A stretch of DNA of 64,000 nucleotides from CAVQCX01 sp963775335 (GCA_963775335.1 CAVZIJ010000003.1:992001-1056000); one strand, 5' to 3'. Positions 1-9,711 are shown, numbered from the stretch's first letter. Notes: generated by a model from the letters alone, not told the origin. Translations and numbers: made by a program.

Positions 1-2
1 AC

Positions 3-143
3 GGCGTCAATCCGAATCGCGCCGACGCGGAAGAGCTGGCGAGCACCCAGCACGCACTCGCCGATATCTTCTGGCTGGCCCTGTCCCCCCTGTTCAGCGG
101 ATCATCTTCGGCCCGCTCGCGCGGGCGGAGCAACGTGCCATGA
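3..143 (+). CDS. C-terminal end of an unidentified protein (5' end outside window)
   Basis: An open frame runs in from the left edge for 46 codons and stops in a TGA that overlaps the mgtE start codon (ATGA). The visible tail contains a run of aliphatic and aromatic residues (ADIFWLALSPLF) followed by a basic Ser/Arg-rich end. I do not recognise the family. The 4-nt overlap suggests translational coupling with mgtE in one operon. Confidence 0.45.
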   Translation, partial: GVNPNRADAEELASTQHALADIFWLALSPLFSGSSSARSRGRSNVP

Positions 144-1447
144 GCGAAACCGCCCCCAGCGCCGCCCAGCTGCTGCACCAGGATCTGTTCGCCAATCATC
201 CGTTGGACGCCGTCGGCTACCTGGAACGGCTTCCCCCGGAGGACATGGCGCGCATCCTCTGCGCCCAGGAGCTGGACATCACAGCACCCATCTGGGAGCG
301 GCTGTCCCCGGACGTGGCCAATCAGACCCTGGCCCATCTGAGCGAGGCCGAGTCGACGGCTCTGCTCAACCACATGGATCCCAACCGCGCCGCCGCACTG
401 CTGGCCGCCCAGGCGCCGGACCGGCGCGACAGCCTGCTCGAGCAGCTCGATCCCGAGGCAGCCCGGGACCTGCGCTTTATCCTGACCTATCCCGCAGACA
501 GTGCCGGTGCCCTGATGGACCCACGCATCTTGCTGCTGCGCAACGAGACCACGGTGCGCGAGGCCCTGGAGCGCATCCGGGGCATCCGCCGGCGCGGCGT
601 GCGCGTGGTGTTCGTGGTCGACGAGGACAACCGCCCCGACGGCTTGGTGGAGATCCAGGACCTCGCCACGGCCAAGACCACCACGACGCTGGGCGAGATC
701 AAGCGGCCCGTGCGGGCCACCGTGAACGCGCTGGCCCCGCGCGAAGAGGTGGTGGAGATCCTCGACGAGCGGCGCCTCACCGACCTGGCCGTGGTGGACA
801 TCGACGGGCGCCTGATCGGGGTGGTGCGCTACCGCAACCTCATGGCGGTAGCCGAGGACGAGGCCACGGTGGCCATGCAGACCATGGTGGGTGCGAGCAA
901 GGACGAGCGGGCGCTCTCCAAGGTCTCGTTCGCGGTGCGCAAGCGCCTGCCCTGGCTGCTAATCAACCTCGCCACCGCCTTCCTGGCAGCGTCCGTCGTA
1001 GGACTCTTCCAGGGGACGATCGCCAAATACACCGCACTCGCCGTGCTGTTGCCGGTGGTCGCCGGCCAGTCCGGCAACACCGGCGCCCAGGCGCTGGCAG
1101 TGACCATGCGCGGCCTGGCGCTGCGCGAGATCCGCACCCGCCACTGGCTGCGAGTCATGTTCAAGGAGATCTCGACAGGCTTTCTCAGCGGAGTCGCCGT
1201 GGCGCTCACCACCGGGTTGGCCGTCTGGCTGTGGAGCGGCTCCAACGGCCTCGCCGTGATCATCGCCTTGTCGATGATCCTCTCCATGGTGATCGCCGCC
1301 GTCGCCGGCGCCGGCATCCCGATCATGCTGACCGTGCTCGGTCAGGACCCGGCCCAGTCTTCGACTATCGTGCTGACCACCGTCACCGACGTCACGGGCT
1401 TCTTCAGCTTCCTCGGCATCGCGACCCTGCTGCTCGCGTACATCTGA
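140..1447 (+). CDS. mgtE: Magnesium transporter MgtE
   Basis: This is a 435-aa inner-membrane Mg2+ channel/transporter. Residues 1-125 form the acidic, helical MgtE N domain with repeated L-x-P/D helices. Residues about 125-250 hold the paired CBS domains (DSAGALMDPR opens the first), which act as the cytosolic Mg2+ sensor. Residues about 270-435 carry five membrane helices, including the family signature VVAGQSGNTGAQALAV and a final TDVTGFFSFLG helix with the conserved Asp. Length and domain order match the family. The start is fixed by the 4-nt overlap with the preceding gene. No downstream partner is visible; the 3' flank is a heptamer repeat. Confidence 0.95.
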   Translation: MSETAPSAAQLLHQDLFANHPLDAVGYLERLPPEDMARILCAQELDITAPIWERLSPDVANQTLAHLSEAESTALLNHMDPNRAAALLAAQAPDRRDSLLEQLDPEAARDLRFILTYPADSAGALMDPRILLLRNETTVREALERIRGIRRRGVRVVFVVDEDNRPDGLVEIQDLATAKTTTTLGEIKRPVRATVNALAPREEVVEILDERRLTDLAVVDIDGRLIGVVRYRNLMAVAEDEATVAMQTMVGASKDERALSKVSFAVRKRLPWLLINLATAFLAASVVGLFQGTIAKYTALAVLLPVVAGQSGNTGAQALAVTMRGLALREIRTRHWLRVMFKEISTGFLSGVAVALTTGLAVWLWSGSNGLAVIIALSMILSMVIAAVAGAGIPIMLTVLGQDPAQSSTIVLTTVTDVTGFFSFLGIATLLLAYI

Positions 1448-1455
1448 GCCGGCCA

Positions 1456-1506
1456 GGTAGACGGTAGACGGTAGACGGTAGACGGTAGACGGTAGACGGT
1501 AGACGG
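1456..1506. repeat. Tandem heptamer repeat, seven GGTAGAC units
   Basis: Starting 9 bases after the mgtE stop there are seven perfect head-to-tail copies of GGTAGAC (1456-1504) plus two extra G. It lies in the 190-bp gap between mgtE and the convergent DUF2892 gene, so slippage here would not change a reading frame. The rest of the gap shows no gene. Confidence 0.95.
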
Positions 1507-1637
1507 GGATTATCGCTCGTAGGGCGGGAAAGCGCAGCGCATTCCGCCAAACGAAGCTATGGAGCGCCGCGCCCGGACGCCAGAGACCGCGTCGCACCGG
1601 GCACGACGCGCGTTTCAGGGACAAAGCCGCCTAGCCG

Positions 1638-1853
1638 TTATTTCAGGCCGAGCTTCTCGCGCATCGATCTGGTGCTGATCCCCAACAACGAATAGGCCGG
1701 ACAGATCCCGGCAATGCCGGTCACGATCAGGATCAGTCCGATCCAGCCGATCGGTGTCCTGAGCCCGTAGAACACATTGCCGACGAGCAACAGGCCGACG
1801 ACGATGCGGATAATGCGGTCGATCTTGCCGACGTTGTTCTTGAGCAGATTCAT
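1638..1853 (-). CDS. DUF2892 (YgaP-type) small inner-membrane protein
   Basis: A 71-aa protein beginning MNLLKNNVGKIDRIIRIVVG, with two hydrophobic segments (about 15-32 and 35-55) and the family pattern GLILIVTGIAGICPAYSLLGI, whose C-P-x-Y is typical of DUF2892. I chose the ATG at 1853 because it gives the usual family N terminus; an upstream in-frame ATG would add 20 atypical residues. Members often accompany rhodanese or sulfur-related genes, but no such partner is adjacent. Function unknown beyond membrane location. Confidence 0.85.
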   Translation of the reverse strand: MNLLKNNVGKIDRIIRIVVGLLLVGNVFYGLRTPIGWIGLILIVTGIAGICPAYSLLGISTRSMREKLGLK

Positions 1854-2167
1854 GGCATGCCTTTCCCGGAGGGTGAACGCCGATTTTCCCATCATCCTAG
1901 GATCATAGCTCACCAGCCCACCGACGCGAGCCGTGCGATGGCGCCGGACGAGCCCATGGACCCAGCACCCGGTGTCGACGCCCGTCTCTCAGCAGGCTCG
2001 CCCAGTCGCGGACTCGGTCGAATCCGGAAAAATGCAGCGCAAACGGGCCGGGGGAGCCCGGAGCAAAGACGAGACAGGCAATAGGGAGGGATCGTGAGAT
2101 CGGATCTACCGCCCATGGCGACGCCCGGAACAGGTCCGACGCCGAGGTCCAGGACCCCATTTTCAGA
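1854..2167. other. Intergenic region, no gene seen
   Basis: About 310 bp between two minus-strand genes. Short open frames on both strands have no recognisable family and no good ribosome binding site. Nothing else is supported. Confidence 0.5.
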
Positions 2168-2767
2168 TTACCCGCCCCGGCCTGCCCGCTGTGCCTCTCT
2201 GAGCACCTTCTCGATCCGTCGATCGGGTATCAGCCACAGGAGCGCGACGAGTACGTAGAGCGTCAAGGCGGCCCATCGCCAAACGAAGGCCAACGGAATC
2301 GCAACCGCGTAAAGGACCGGTGACAGCTTGCCCTTCCAATCGCCTTTGATGGCCCTCTTGAGAACCGATCCCGGGCCCTGGGAGGCGATGATCGACTGCT
2401 GCAGTATCCAGTAGGCGATCGCTGCCATGAGCAGTACCACTCCGTAAAGCGCCGAAGGCGCCGAGGCGAAGTGATTTTCGCCCACCCAGCCCGTGGCAAA
2501 GGGGATCAGGGACAGCCAGAACAAGAGGTGCAGGTTGGCCCAAAGCATAGCCCCCGTCGCCTTTTCGGAGGCATGCAGCATGTGGTGATGGTTGTTCCAA
2601 TAGATGCCGAGGTAAACGAAGCTCAGGACATAGCTCAGGAACACCGGGATCACCGGCACCAAGGCTTCGATCCCTTCACCGCGGGGCACCTTCATCTCTA
2701 ATACCATGACGGTGATGATGATGGCGATCACGCCGTCGCTGAATGCTTCCAGCCGATTGGTCCCCAT
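2168..2767 (-). CDS. TMEM175 family (DUF1211) potassium-channel-like membrane protein
   Basis: The product starts MGTNRLEAFSDGVIAIIIT, the hallmark first helix of TMEM175 proteins (R-x-x-x-F-S-D), followed by five more hydrophobic segments, giving the six-helix bacterial form of about 200 aa. The F-S-D motif lies at residues 9-11. An upstream in-frame start at 2815 exists, but the family N terminus argues for 2767. Bacterial members form tetrameric K+-permeable channels; selectivity here cannot be read from sequence. It stands alone downstream of ligA on the same strand with a gap of over 200 bp. Confidence 0.88.
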   Translation of the reverse strand: MGTNRLEAFSDGVIAIIITVMVLEMKVPRGEGIEALVPVIPVFLSYVLSFVYLGIYWNNHHHMLHASEKATGAMLWANLHLLFWLSLIPFATGWVGENHFASAPSALYGVVLLMAAIAYWILQQSIIASQGPGSVLKRAIKGDWKGKLSPVLYAVAIPLAFVWRWAALTLYVLVALLWLIPDRRIEKVLREAQRAGRGG

Positions 2768-3004
2768 TGGCAATATTCTCGTGGGCAAGCGGTCAGACGG
2801 TACGCCCGCCTTCATGTTGGGCGGGAAGGCCTTCCCGCGGAAAACAATAGCCGAGTTGTCGATCGGCTGGTGGACTGGGCTGCGACTCAGGCCAGGCGAG
2901 ACGGGGCCATAGAAGCCGAGTCCTGTCGGCGCTCGGTGGACGGTCGACAGGGAAAACCGAGAACGCCTGACAGAACGTCCTTGCGGCAGCGGCTCAGGCC
3001 TCGC

Positions 3005-5023
3005 TTACAGGCCGTCGAGGAGCCGGTGGAGCCCGGCCTCGTCGAGGACGACGACCCCCAGCGTCCGGGCCTTGTCGAGCTTGGAGCCGGGGTCCTGGCC
3101 GGCGACCACATAGGCCGTCTTCTTGGAGACGCTGCCGCTGACCTTGGCTCCGAGGGCTTCCAGCTCTTCCTTGATCGCTTCGCGGGGGCGGCTGAGGGTG
3201 CCGGTGACGACGAAGGTCTTGCCGGCGAGCGGCGGGGCCTCCCGTCTCCGGGGCTCGCCCTCGGACCACTGCACGCCGGCGCGGCGCAGCTTCTCGATGA
3301 CCTCGCGGTTGTGGGGCTGACGGAAGAAGGCGGCGACGTGGCTCGCAACGACCGGGCCGACGTCGGGCACCTGCTGGAGGCGCTCTTCGTCGGCATCCTC
3401 GATTGCGGAAAGATTGCCGAAGTCCGCAGCGAGGAGCTTGGCGGTGGCCTCCCCCACCTCGCGGATGCCGAGGGCGTAGAGAAAGCGCGCCAGGGTGGTC
3501 TGCTTGCTCCGCCGCAGGGAGTCGACCAGGTTCTGGGCGGACTTGTCCGCCATGCGATCGAGGTCGGCGAAGCGCTCCTTCTCCAGGTAATAGAGATCAG
3601 CGGGGTCGAGAGCCAACTCGCGCTCGACCAGCTGATCGACCAGCTTGTCGCCCAGACCCTCGATATCCATGGCCCTGCGCGAGGCGAAGTGCTTGATGGC
3701 CTCCTTGCGCTGGGCGGGGCAGTAGAGCCCCCCGGAGCATCGTGCGATCGCCTCGCCCTCAGGACGCACGATCTCCGAGCCGCAGACCGGACAAGTCCGG
3801 GGCAGCTCGATCCTGCGGGCGCCTTCGGGGCGGCGCTCGGGCAGCACACGCACGACCTCTGGGATGACATCGCCGGCGCGGCGGACGAACACGGTGTCCC
3901 CGGGGCGCACGTCCTTGCGCTCGACCTCGTCCATGTTGTGCAGGGTGGCGTTGCTGACGGTCACTCCCCCGACGAAGACCGGCCTGAGACGGGCGACAGG
4001 GGTCAGGGCGCCGGTGCGCCCCACCTGGAACTCCACCGCCTCGACCATGGTGAGCTCCTCCTGGGCGGGGAACTTGAAGGCCACTGCCCAGCGGGGCGCA
4101 CGCGAGACAAAGCCCAGGCGCTCCTGGGCGGCCAGATCGTCGACCTTGAAGACGATGCCGTCGATGTCGTAGTCGAGCCCGTCGCGGCGCCGGGCCAACT
4201 CCTCATGGTAGGCGAGACACGCCTGCACGCCCTCGAGCACCTGCCGCTCGGCAGAGACCGGCAGCCCCCAGTCCCGGAGCTGTCCGATGACGGCGCTCTG
4301 GCTCTCACCCGGCGGCCGGCCGCTGATCTCGCCCCAGCCGTAGCAGAGGAACTGCAGCGGTCGATCCGCCGTGATGCGGGGATCGAGCTGGCGCAGACTG
4401 CCGGCAGCGGCGTTTCTCGGGTTGACGAAGGTCTTCTCGCCCTGGCGCGCCTGACGCTCGTTGAGCGCCAGAAACCCCTTCTTGGACATGAAGACCTCGC
4501 CGCGCACCTCCAGGCGCTCCGGCCAGCCCGGGCCGCGCAGCCGAAGGGGGATGGCGCCGATGGTGCGCAGGTTCTGGGTGACGTTCTCGCCGCGGCTGCC
4601 GTCGCCTCGAGTCGCCCCTTCCACGAGCAGCCCCTGCTCGTAGCGCAGGCTGACGGCCAGCCCGTCGAGCTTGGGCTCGGCCTCGTAGACGACGGGGCCA
4701 TCGGCGCCGAGGCGCTCGCGCACCCGGCGGTCGAAGTCGCGCAGCTCCTGCTCGTCCAGGGCGTTGGCGAGAGAGAGCATCGGCACCCGGTGGACGACCT
4801 CTTCGAAGGCGTCCATGGGTGCGGCCCCCACCCGCTGAGTCGGAGAATCCGGGGTCACCAGCTCGGGGTACTCGCCCTCCAGGGCCTGTAGATCCCGCAG
4901 CAGTCGGTCGTACTCGCTGTCCGGGATCTCGGGGCGGTCGAGGACGTAGTAGAGGTAGTTGTGGTGCTCGAGCTGCTCGTGAAGGGAGGCGATGCGCTCG
5001 CGGACACTCTTTGGGGCGGTCAT
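3005..5023 (-). CDS. ligA: NAD-dependent DNA ligase LigA
   Basis: A 672-aa enzyme sealing nicks in replication and repair. Domain Ia (residues 1-70) holds Y-x-x-D NAD-binding residues (IPDSEYDRLLRDL). The adenylation motif KLDG has the catalytic Lys at 118. Further on are the OB fold, a Cys4 zinc finger (CPVCGSEI through CSGGLYCP, about 410-435), helix-hairpin-helix repeats (for example LGIREVGEATA) and a C-terminal BRCT domain (about 595-672). Length matches E. coli LigA (671 aa). It lies downstream of smc and zipA on the same strand, a common gammaproteobacterial order. Confidence 0.98.
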   Translation of the reverse strand: MTAPKSVRERIASLHEQLEHHNYLYYVLDRPEIPDSEYDRLLRDLQALEGEYPELVTPDSPTQRVGAAPMDAFEEVVHRVPMLSLANALDEQELRDFDRRVRERLGADGPVVYEAEPKLDGLAVSLRYEQGLLVEGATRGDGSRGENVTQNLRTIGAIPLRLRGPGWPERLEVRGEVFMSKKGFLALNERQARQGEKTFVNPRNAAAGSLRQLDPRITADRPLQFLCYGWGEISGRPPGESQSAVIGQLRDWGLPVSAERQVLEGVQACLAYHEELARRRDGLDYDIDGIVFKVDDLAAQERLGFVSRAPRWAVAFKFPAQEELTMVEAVEFQVGRTGALTPVARLRPVFVGGVTVSNATLHNMDEVERKDVRPGDTVFVRRAGDVIPEVVRVLPERRPEGARRIELPRTCPVCGSEIVRPEGEAIARCSGGLYCPAQRKEAIKHFASRRAMDIEGLGDKLVDQLVERELALDPADLYYLEKERFADLDRMADKSAQNLVDSLRRSKQTTLARFLYALGIREVGEATAKLLAADFGNLSAIEDADEERLQQVPDVGPVVASHVAAFFRQPHNREVIEKLRRAGVQWSEGEPRRREAPPLAGKTFVVTGTLSRPREAIKEELEALGAKVSGSVSKKTAYVVAGQDPGSKLDKARTLGVVVLDEAGLHRLLDGL

Positions 5024-5043
5024 AACAGGGACCCCCTGTCGAT

Positions 5044-5079
5044 CCCCTCACCCCCGCCCTCTCCCTCAGGCAGAGGGAG
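5044..5079. repeat. REP-like palindromic element in the zipA-ligA gap
   Basis: A C-rich stretch ends in CTCCCTC (5061-5067) facing GAGGGAG (5073-5079), a short hairpin preceded by CCCTCACCCC. The same build occurs at 34846-34885 in the window. It sits in the 109-bp gap between zipA and ligA, where such intergenic palindromes are common. Confidence 0.6.
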
Positions 5080-5132
5080 CACTTGCCCGGGACCTTGGCA
5101 CCGGAGCTGCGTCCAGGCGTGCCCGTGCCGGC

Positions 5133-5975
5133 TCACACCTTCTTCTTCCGTGCGAGCTGGATCTGGCGGCGGTGCTCCAGGATCTGCTCGCGGGTGTGCT
5201 CGATGGTCTGACGGGTCAAGACGCTGTGGGTCTCGTCTTGCAGGTCGCCGTCGAGGACCGCCGCCAGCCGCTCGGCGGTGAACAGCATGTCAGAGAAGAT
5301 CGCCAAGCTGTCGCGCGGTCCCGGCAGCTGGGCGAATAGGGTCAACCCCGGAGTCGAGAAGCCCCCCATTTTCCCCAGGGGGAAGTGCCCCGGCTCCAGC
5401 ATGTTGGCCAGGCTGAACAGCACCTTCGGTTTGCGGCCGCTGCGATCGTAGCGATGGTAGATCTGCATGTCGCCGACCACGAGCTCCACCTCCCGGCAGG
5501 CCGATTCGATACGCAGACCACTGAACGGAAGCTTGCGGCAGACCAAGTTGATCTGGATGATCTTCGAGGGCACCGAGGGCGGCACATCGAGCCAATACGC
5601 ATCGGCGTCGAGCGGCAGCTCGCCCTGCCCGCCCGTGAGCGGCGAATTGCCGAGCCCGGCGCTGCCCTTGGCAGGCTTCTCGCCCCGTGCCCGCTTCTTC
5701 TCCTTGCGCGCAGATACCGGAGGCTCAGCGGGCTCGGCCACTGGCTCCGCGGGCTTGGTCTCGGCGACGATCCGGTCGAGTCGCTCGAGCTCCCGGGTCA
5801 CGCTGTCCGCGCCCTCACCGCCCGGCGCCGCCGCGGGATTGGTGGCCTCTTCCTGGGCCCGGCGGATCGCCTGCACCCGCGCCTCGATGCGCCGGTGCCG
5901 CTCCCAAAGATAGACGCCGAGCACCACCACCGCGCCCGCCGCCGCCAGGATCAGTCGCAGTACGTCCGCCGTCAT
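5133..5975 (-). CDS. zipA: Cell division protein ZipA
   Basis: A 280-aa FtsZ tether. Residues about 4-23 form a single N-terminal membrane anchor with the N terminus outside, followed by a charged segment (WERHRRIEAR), a Pro/Glu/Ala-rich linker (about 45-120) and the globular ZipA C-terminal domain (about 135-265) that binds the FtsZ tail. Visible domain signatures are DAYWLDVPP, MQIYHRYD, FSLANMLEPGHF and LTLFAQLPGP. It is 37 bp downstream of smc on the same strand and 109 bp upstream of ligA, so chromosome structuring, division and ligation genes are probably co-transcribed. Confidence 0.95.
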   Translation of the reverse strand: MTADVLRLILAAAGAVVVLGVYLWERHRRIEARVQAIRRAQEEATNPAAAPGGEGADSVTRELERLDRIVAETKPAEPVAEPAEPPVSARKEKKRARGEKPAKGSAGLGNSPLTGGQGELPLDADAYWLDVPPSVPSKIIQINLVCRKLPFSGLRIESACREVELVVGDMQIYHRYDRSGRKPKVLFSLANMLEPGHFPLGKMGGFSTPGLTLFAQLPGPRDSLAIFSDMLFTAERLAAVLDGDLQDETHSVLTRQTIEHTREQILEHRRQIQLARKKKV

Positions 5976-6012
5976 CCTCTACCACCAAGGCCCTCCGGGA
6001 CCAACCTGAATC

Positions 6013-9000
6013 TCACACCGCCGCCAGCTGGGCCGCCTCGTCGACATCCACCGATACCAAGCGCGATACGCCAGGCTCCTGCATGGTCACTCCGGTGAGC
6101 TGGTCCGCCAGCTCCATGGTGATCTTGTTATGGGTGATGAAAATGAACTGAACCCGCGAGGACATAGTGCGCACCATGTCGCAAAAGCGCCCCACATTGG
6201 CGTCGTCCAACGGGGCGTCCACCTCGTCGAGCATACAGAAAGGCGCCGGGCTCAGCTCGAAGATCGCAAATACCAGCGCCACCGCAGTCAGCGCCTTTTC
6301 CCCGCCGGAGAGCAGGTGGATGCTGGAGTTGCGCTTGCCCGGCGGACGCGCCATCACGGCGACGCCGGTGTCGAGCAGATCCTCGCCGGTGAGCTGCAGA
6401 TAGGCGTGGCCGCCGCCGAACAGCCGGGGAAACAGTGCCTGCAGACCCGAGTTTACCCGGTCGAAGGTCTCTTTGAACCGGGTCCGGGTCTCGCGATCGA
6501 TCTTACGGATGGCGTTCTCGAGGGTATCGAGTGACGTTGTGATGTCCGCATGCTGGGCATCGAGATAGCGCATGCGCTCGGATTGCTCCTGAAACTCCTC
6601 GATGGCGGCCAGGTTGATCGGACCCAGACGCTGGATCCGCTGGCCGACGCGCTCGACCTGCTCCTGCCAGTCATTGGCTACCGCGCCGCCCGGCAGACCC
6701 GCAAACAGATCCTCGCGGCTGTATCCGCTCTCGCGGAGTTGCTCGTCGATAGTCTGCTCGCGCACCGCCACCTCCTGACGCTCCATGCGCAAGCGCTCCA
6801 GCTCCGAGCGGACGCCCTCGACCGCCTGCTCGGCCTCGTGGCGTTTGTGCTCGAGCTCGCGCAGGGACTGATCGATGACCTCCATGTGCTCGCGTGCCTG
6901 GGAGAGCTGCGCCTCCACCTCGAGGCGCTCACGCAGGCGAGCCTCTATCTCCTCGGTCTGCCCCTGCAGCGGCCGCTCGGTCTGCTCGACCAGCCGGATC
7001 AGCTCCTCGCGGCGCTGCAACATCTGGGCGAGCTGGGTGTGCACCCGCTCCAGACCCTGGCGCAGCGAGCGCTGCGAGGAGCGCATCGACTCGATGCGCA
7101 GCGCCACCTCATGGGCCCGCGCCCGTTGCTGGGCGGATTCCTGGCGCGCTAGGTCGAGATCCCTGCGCAAAGCATCGCGACGCTCGATCAGCAGATCACG
7201 GCTCGTGCTCAGGCCCTCCATCGCCTCCAGAGCGGCATGCAGGCGATCCCGGGCCTCGTCGGCCTGGGCCTGGGCCTCCGCCTGACGCTCGCGCAGCTCT
7301 GCGGTCTCGGTGCCCACCCGCTCGCGGCGCAGGCGCAGGTGCTCGGAGCGCGTGCGCTTACCGGTGAGCGCGGCGCGCAGCTCGGCCAGACGCCGGTTGA
7401 TCTCGTCGAGCTGGCCCTGGAGCTGATCCCGCTCGGCTTCCGCGCCGTGCAGCGCGGCCTGATGCGCGGCAAGCCGGCCCGCCAGCTCCTCGGAGCGCTG
7501 CTCCAGACCAGCCATCTCCCGGTCCAGGGCGTGGATCTCCTCTGCCCGCGCGAGCACGCCCAGGGTCTTGTCCTGCCGCCGACCGGCGCGCATCCAGCCA
7601 GGCCCGACCCAGACGCCCTCAGGGGTGATCGCCGATTCGTGCCGCTCCAGGGAGGCCCTGGCCGCGAGGGCGGCATCCAGATCAGCCGCGGTCCGCACCG
7701 AGCCCAGCAAGGCACCGAGGGACCAGGGGGCGCGAGCCTTCGCCCCCAGAGACCCCTCTGAATCGACCGTGGAGACGTCGGCGGATGTGTCGAACAGGCT
7801 GACCTCGGCCTCGTCCAGGGCCCTGAGGGCCGGTGCCAGCGCATCGAGACCGTCGACGCAGACCGCCTGGAGATGGTGACCCAACACCGTCTCCACGGCC
7901 TGCTCCCATCCCGGCTCGACCTTCAGCAGTTCGGCAAGGCGCTGCGCGCGCTCCAGACCTTGCCGTTGCAGCCAGGCCACGGCGGCGGCCTCGTCCTTGC
8001 CCAGGGCCGCTTGCTGCAGGGCGAGCAGCGAGGCGTGGCGGCCGCGGGTCGCCTGCAGGCGCTGGCGCGCTTCATCCAGCTCGCGCTGCACCACCCCTAT
8101 GCCCTCGCGGTGCTCCGAGATCCGGGCGCTCACGTCGAGGATCCGCGCCTGCAGGTCCTCGCTCTGCTCGAGCCGGCCCGCTTCCTGGGCCTCCAGCTCG
8201 CCGATCTCGGTCTGCAGACCGCAGTCGTCGAGCTGCTGCAGCTCCTCGACGTGCCGCGCGATACGCCGCGCCAGCTCCCGGTCCTGACCCTCCAGATGGT
8301 TGATGCGCGTACGCTCTACCTGGGCGGTCTGGGCAGGCTCGGCAGCACGTTCGTTGAAGGCCTCCCACTCGAACTGCCAAGCGTGCATGGCCTCCTCGCA
8401 CTCGGCGAGACGCTCCGCGCCCGCCTCCGCCGTCGCCTGCAGCTCCAGGTGCCGGGGCTCCTGCTCCGCCAGCCCGGCCTCCAGCTCCGCCAAGCGGCCC
8501 TCATCGCCGGCACGGTGGTCCTGGGCCTCCTCCAGGCCCGACTCGAGCTGACGCAGGTCCTGGCGCTGCTGGGCCAGGGTGTCGCGCACGAACTGGATGG
8601 ACTGCTCCAGACGGGCGATGGCGGACCCGACCGCGTAATAGCGACCCTGGACCTCGTTGAACCGGTCGTTGACCTCGATATGGCGCTCCCGCTCGCCTTC
8701 GATCTGCGCCTCCAGTCTGCGCTGAGCGGCCAACGTCGCCTGGACGGCCGTGTCCTGCTCCTGGATGCGCCGCTCGCGTACCTGCAGCTCCTCGTCCAGA
8801 CCCCGCCAACGCAGGGCCAGCAGCTCCGCCCTCAGGCGGCGCTCGGTCTGCTTGTACTCCTTATACTTTTCGGCGGTGGCCGCCTGGCGCTCCAGGTGGC
8901 GCAGCTGCTTCTGGACCTCCTCGCGCAAGTCGTCCAGGCGCTCCAGGTTCTCCCGAGTATGGCGGATGCGGGTCTCGGTCTCGCGGCGCCGCTCCTTGTA

Positions 9001-9516
9001 CTTGGAGATACCCGCCGCCTCTTCGAGAAACAGCCGCAGATCCTCGGGCCGCGCCTCGATGAGGCGCGAGATCATGCCCTGCTCGATGATCGAGTAGCTG
9101 CGCGGACCGAGACCTGTGCCGAGAAAGAGATCCTGGACGTCGCGCCGCCGGCAGCGCACGCCGTTCAGAAAATAGCCGGACTGACCGTCGCGTGAAACCT
9201 GGCGCTTGACCGAAATCTGGGCATAGCGGGCGTACTGCCCCCCGGCGCCGCCGTCACCGTTGTCGAACAGCAACTCGATGGTGGCGGTGCCGACCGGCTT
9301 GCGGCCGGTCGAGCCGTTGAAGATGACGTCCGTCATCGACTCGCCGCGCAGGGTCTTGGCGGACATCTCCCCCATGACCCAGCGCACGGCATCGATGACA
9401 TTGGACTTACCGCAGCCGTTCGGCCCCACGATTCCGACCAGGTTGCCGGGAAAGTGGACCGCCGTCGGGTCGACGAACGACTTGAAGCCCGAGAGCTTGA
9501 TCTTTTCCAGGCGCAT
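6013..9516 (-). CDS. smc: Chromosome segregation ATPase SMC
   Basis: A 1167-aa structural-maintenance-of-chromosomes protein. The N-terminal head has Walker A GPNGCGKSN (31-39). Two long coiled-coil arms (about 170-500 and 670-1000) flank a hinge (about 510-640). The C-terminal head carries the ABC signature LLSGGEKALTA and Walker B CMLDEVDAPLDD. Length is typical of bacterial SMC. In this group SMC works with ScpA/ScpB, which are not in the window. The 195-bp upstream gap to queF is locally AT-rich and presumably carries its promoter; I could not fix -35/-10 boxes for it. Confidence 0.98.
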   Translation of the reverse strand: MRLEKIKLSGFKSFVDPTAVHFPGNLVGIVGPNGCGKSNVIDAVRWVMGEMSAKTLRGESMTDVIFNGSTGRKPVGTATIELLFDNGDGGAGGQYARYAQISVKRQVSRDGQSGYFLNGVRCRRRDVQDLFLGTGLGPRSYSIIEQGMISRLIEARPEDLRLFLEEAAGISKYKERRRETETRIRHTRENLERLDDLREEVQKQLRHLERQAATAEKYKEYKQTERRLRAELLALRWRGLDEELQVRERRIQEQDTAVQATLAAQRRLEAQIEGERERHIEVNDRFNEVQGRYYAVGSAIARLEQSIQFVRDTLAQQRQDLRQLESGLEEAQDHRAGDEGRLAELEAGLAEQEPRHLELQATAEAGAERLAECEEAMHAWQFEWEAFNERAAEPAQTAQVERTRINHLEGQDRELARRIARHVEELQQLDDCGLQTEIGELEAQEAGRLEQSEDLQARILDVSARISEHREGIGVVQRELDEARQRLQATRGRHASLLALQQAALGKDEAAAVAWLQRQGLERAQRLAELLKVEPGWEQAVETVLGHHLQAVCVDGLDALAPALRALDEAEVSLFDTSADVSTVDSEGSLGAKARAPWSLGALLGSVRTAADLDAALAARASLERHESAITPEGVWVGPGWMRAGRRQDKTLGVLARAEEIHALDREMAGLEQRSEELAGRLAAHQAALHGAEAERDQLQGQLDEINRRLAELRAALTGKRTRSEHLRLRRERVGTETAELRERQAEAQAQADEARDRLHAALEAMEGLSTSRDLLIERRDALRRDLDLARQESAQQRARAHEVALRIESMRSSQRSLRQGLERVHTQLAQMLQRREELIRLVEQTERPLQGQTEEIEARLRERLEVEAQLSQAREHMEVIDQSLRELEHKRHEAEQAVEGVRSELERLRMERQEVAVREQTIDEQLRESGYSREDLFAGLPGGAVANDWQEQVERVGQRIQRLGPINLAAIEEFQEQSERMRYLDAQHADITTSLDTLENAIRKIDRETRTRFKETFDRVNSGLQALFPRLFGGGHAYLQLTGEDLLDTGVAVMARPPGKRNSSIHLLSGGEKALTAVALVFAIFELSPAPFCMLDEVDAPLDDANVGRFCDMVRTMSSRVQFIFITHNKITMELADQLTGVTMQEPGVSRLVSVDVDEAAQLAAV

Positions 9517-9673
9517 GGCCGGCTAATGTACAGCCAGCAAGTCGGGGAAACAAGCGAGCGCACATTAAATCTAATACCTTATAAAAACTATCTTATGAAT
9601 TGTTTTTCTTAACTTTTTGTCGGAGACAATTCTACCACTCTGCCGCTCGAGAGGCGAGGTCTGGAGCCACCCG

Positions 9674-9679
9674 TATAAT
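9674..9679 (+). promoter_or_regulatory. Candidate -10 box upstream of queF
   Basis: A perfect TATAAT lies 32 bases before the queF ATG, in the AT-rich smc-queF gap. No convincing -35 hexamer is present at 16-18 bp, so only the -10 is proposed. Confidence 0.35.
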
Positions 9680-9711
9680 GATGCCTGTCTTGTCTGCCCT
9701 CGGGTCCCTCC

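Noticed and set aside
1456..1506. CRISPR-like array
   Set aside because: Units are 7 bp with no spacers; it is a microsatellite. No CRISPR array or cas gene was seen anywhere in the window.
2870..4891. A 673-codon open frame antisense to ligA
   Set aside because: It mirrors ligA codon bias in GC-rich DNA, has no family features and no ribosome binding site.
7873..9195. Long open frame antisense to smc
   Set aside because: Leu/Gln-rich shadow of the SMC coiled coil; the minus strand has all SMC motifs.
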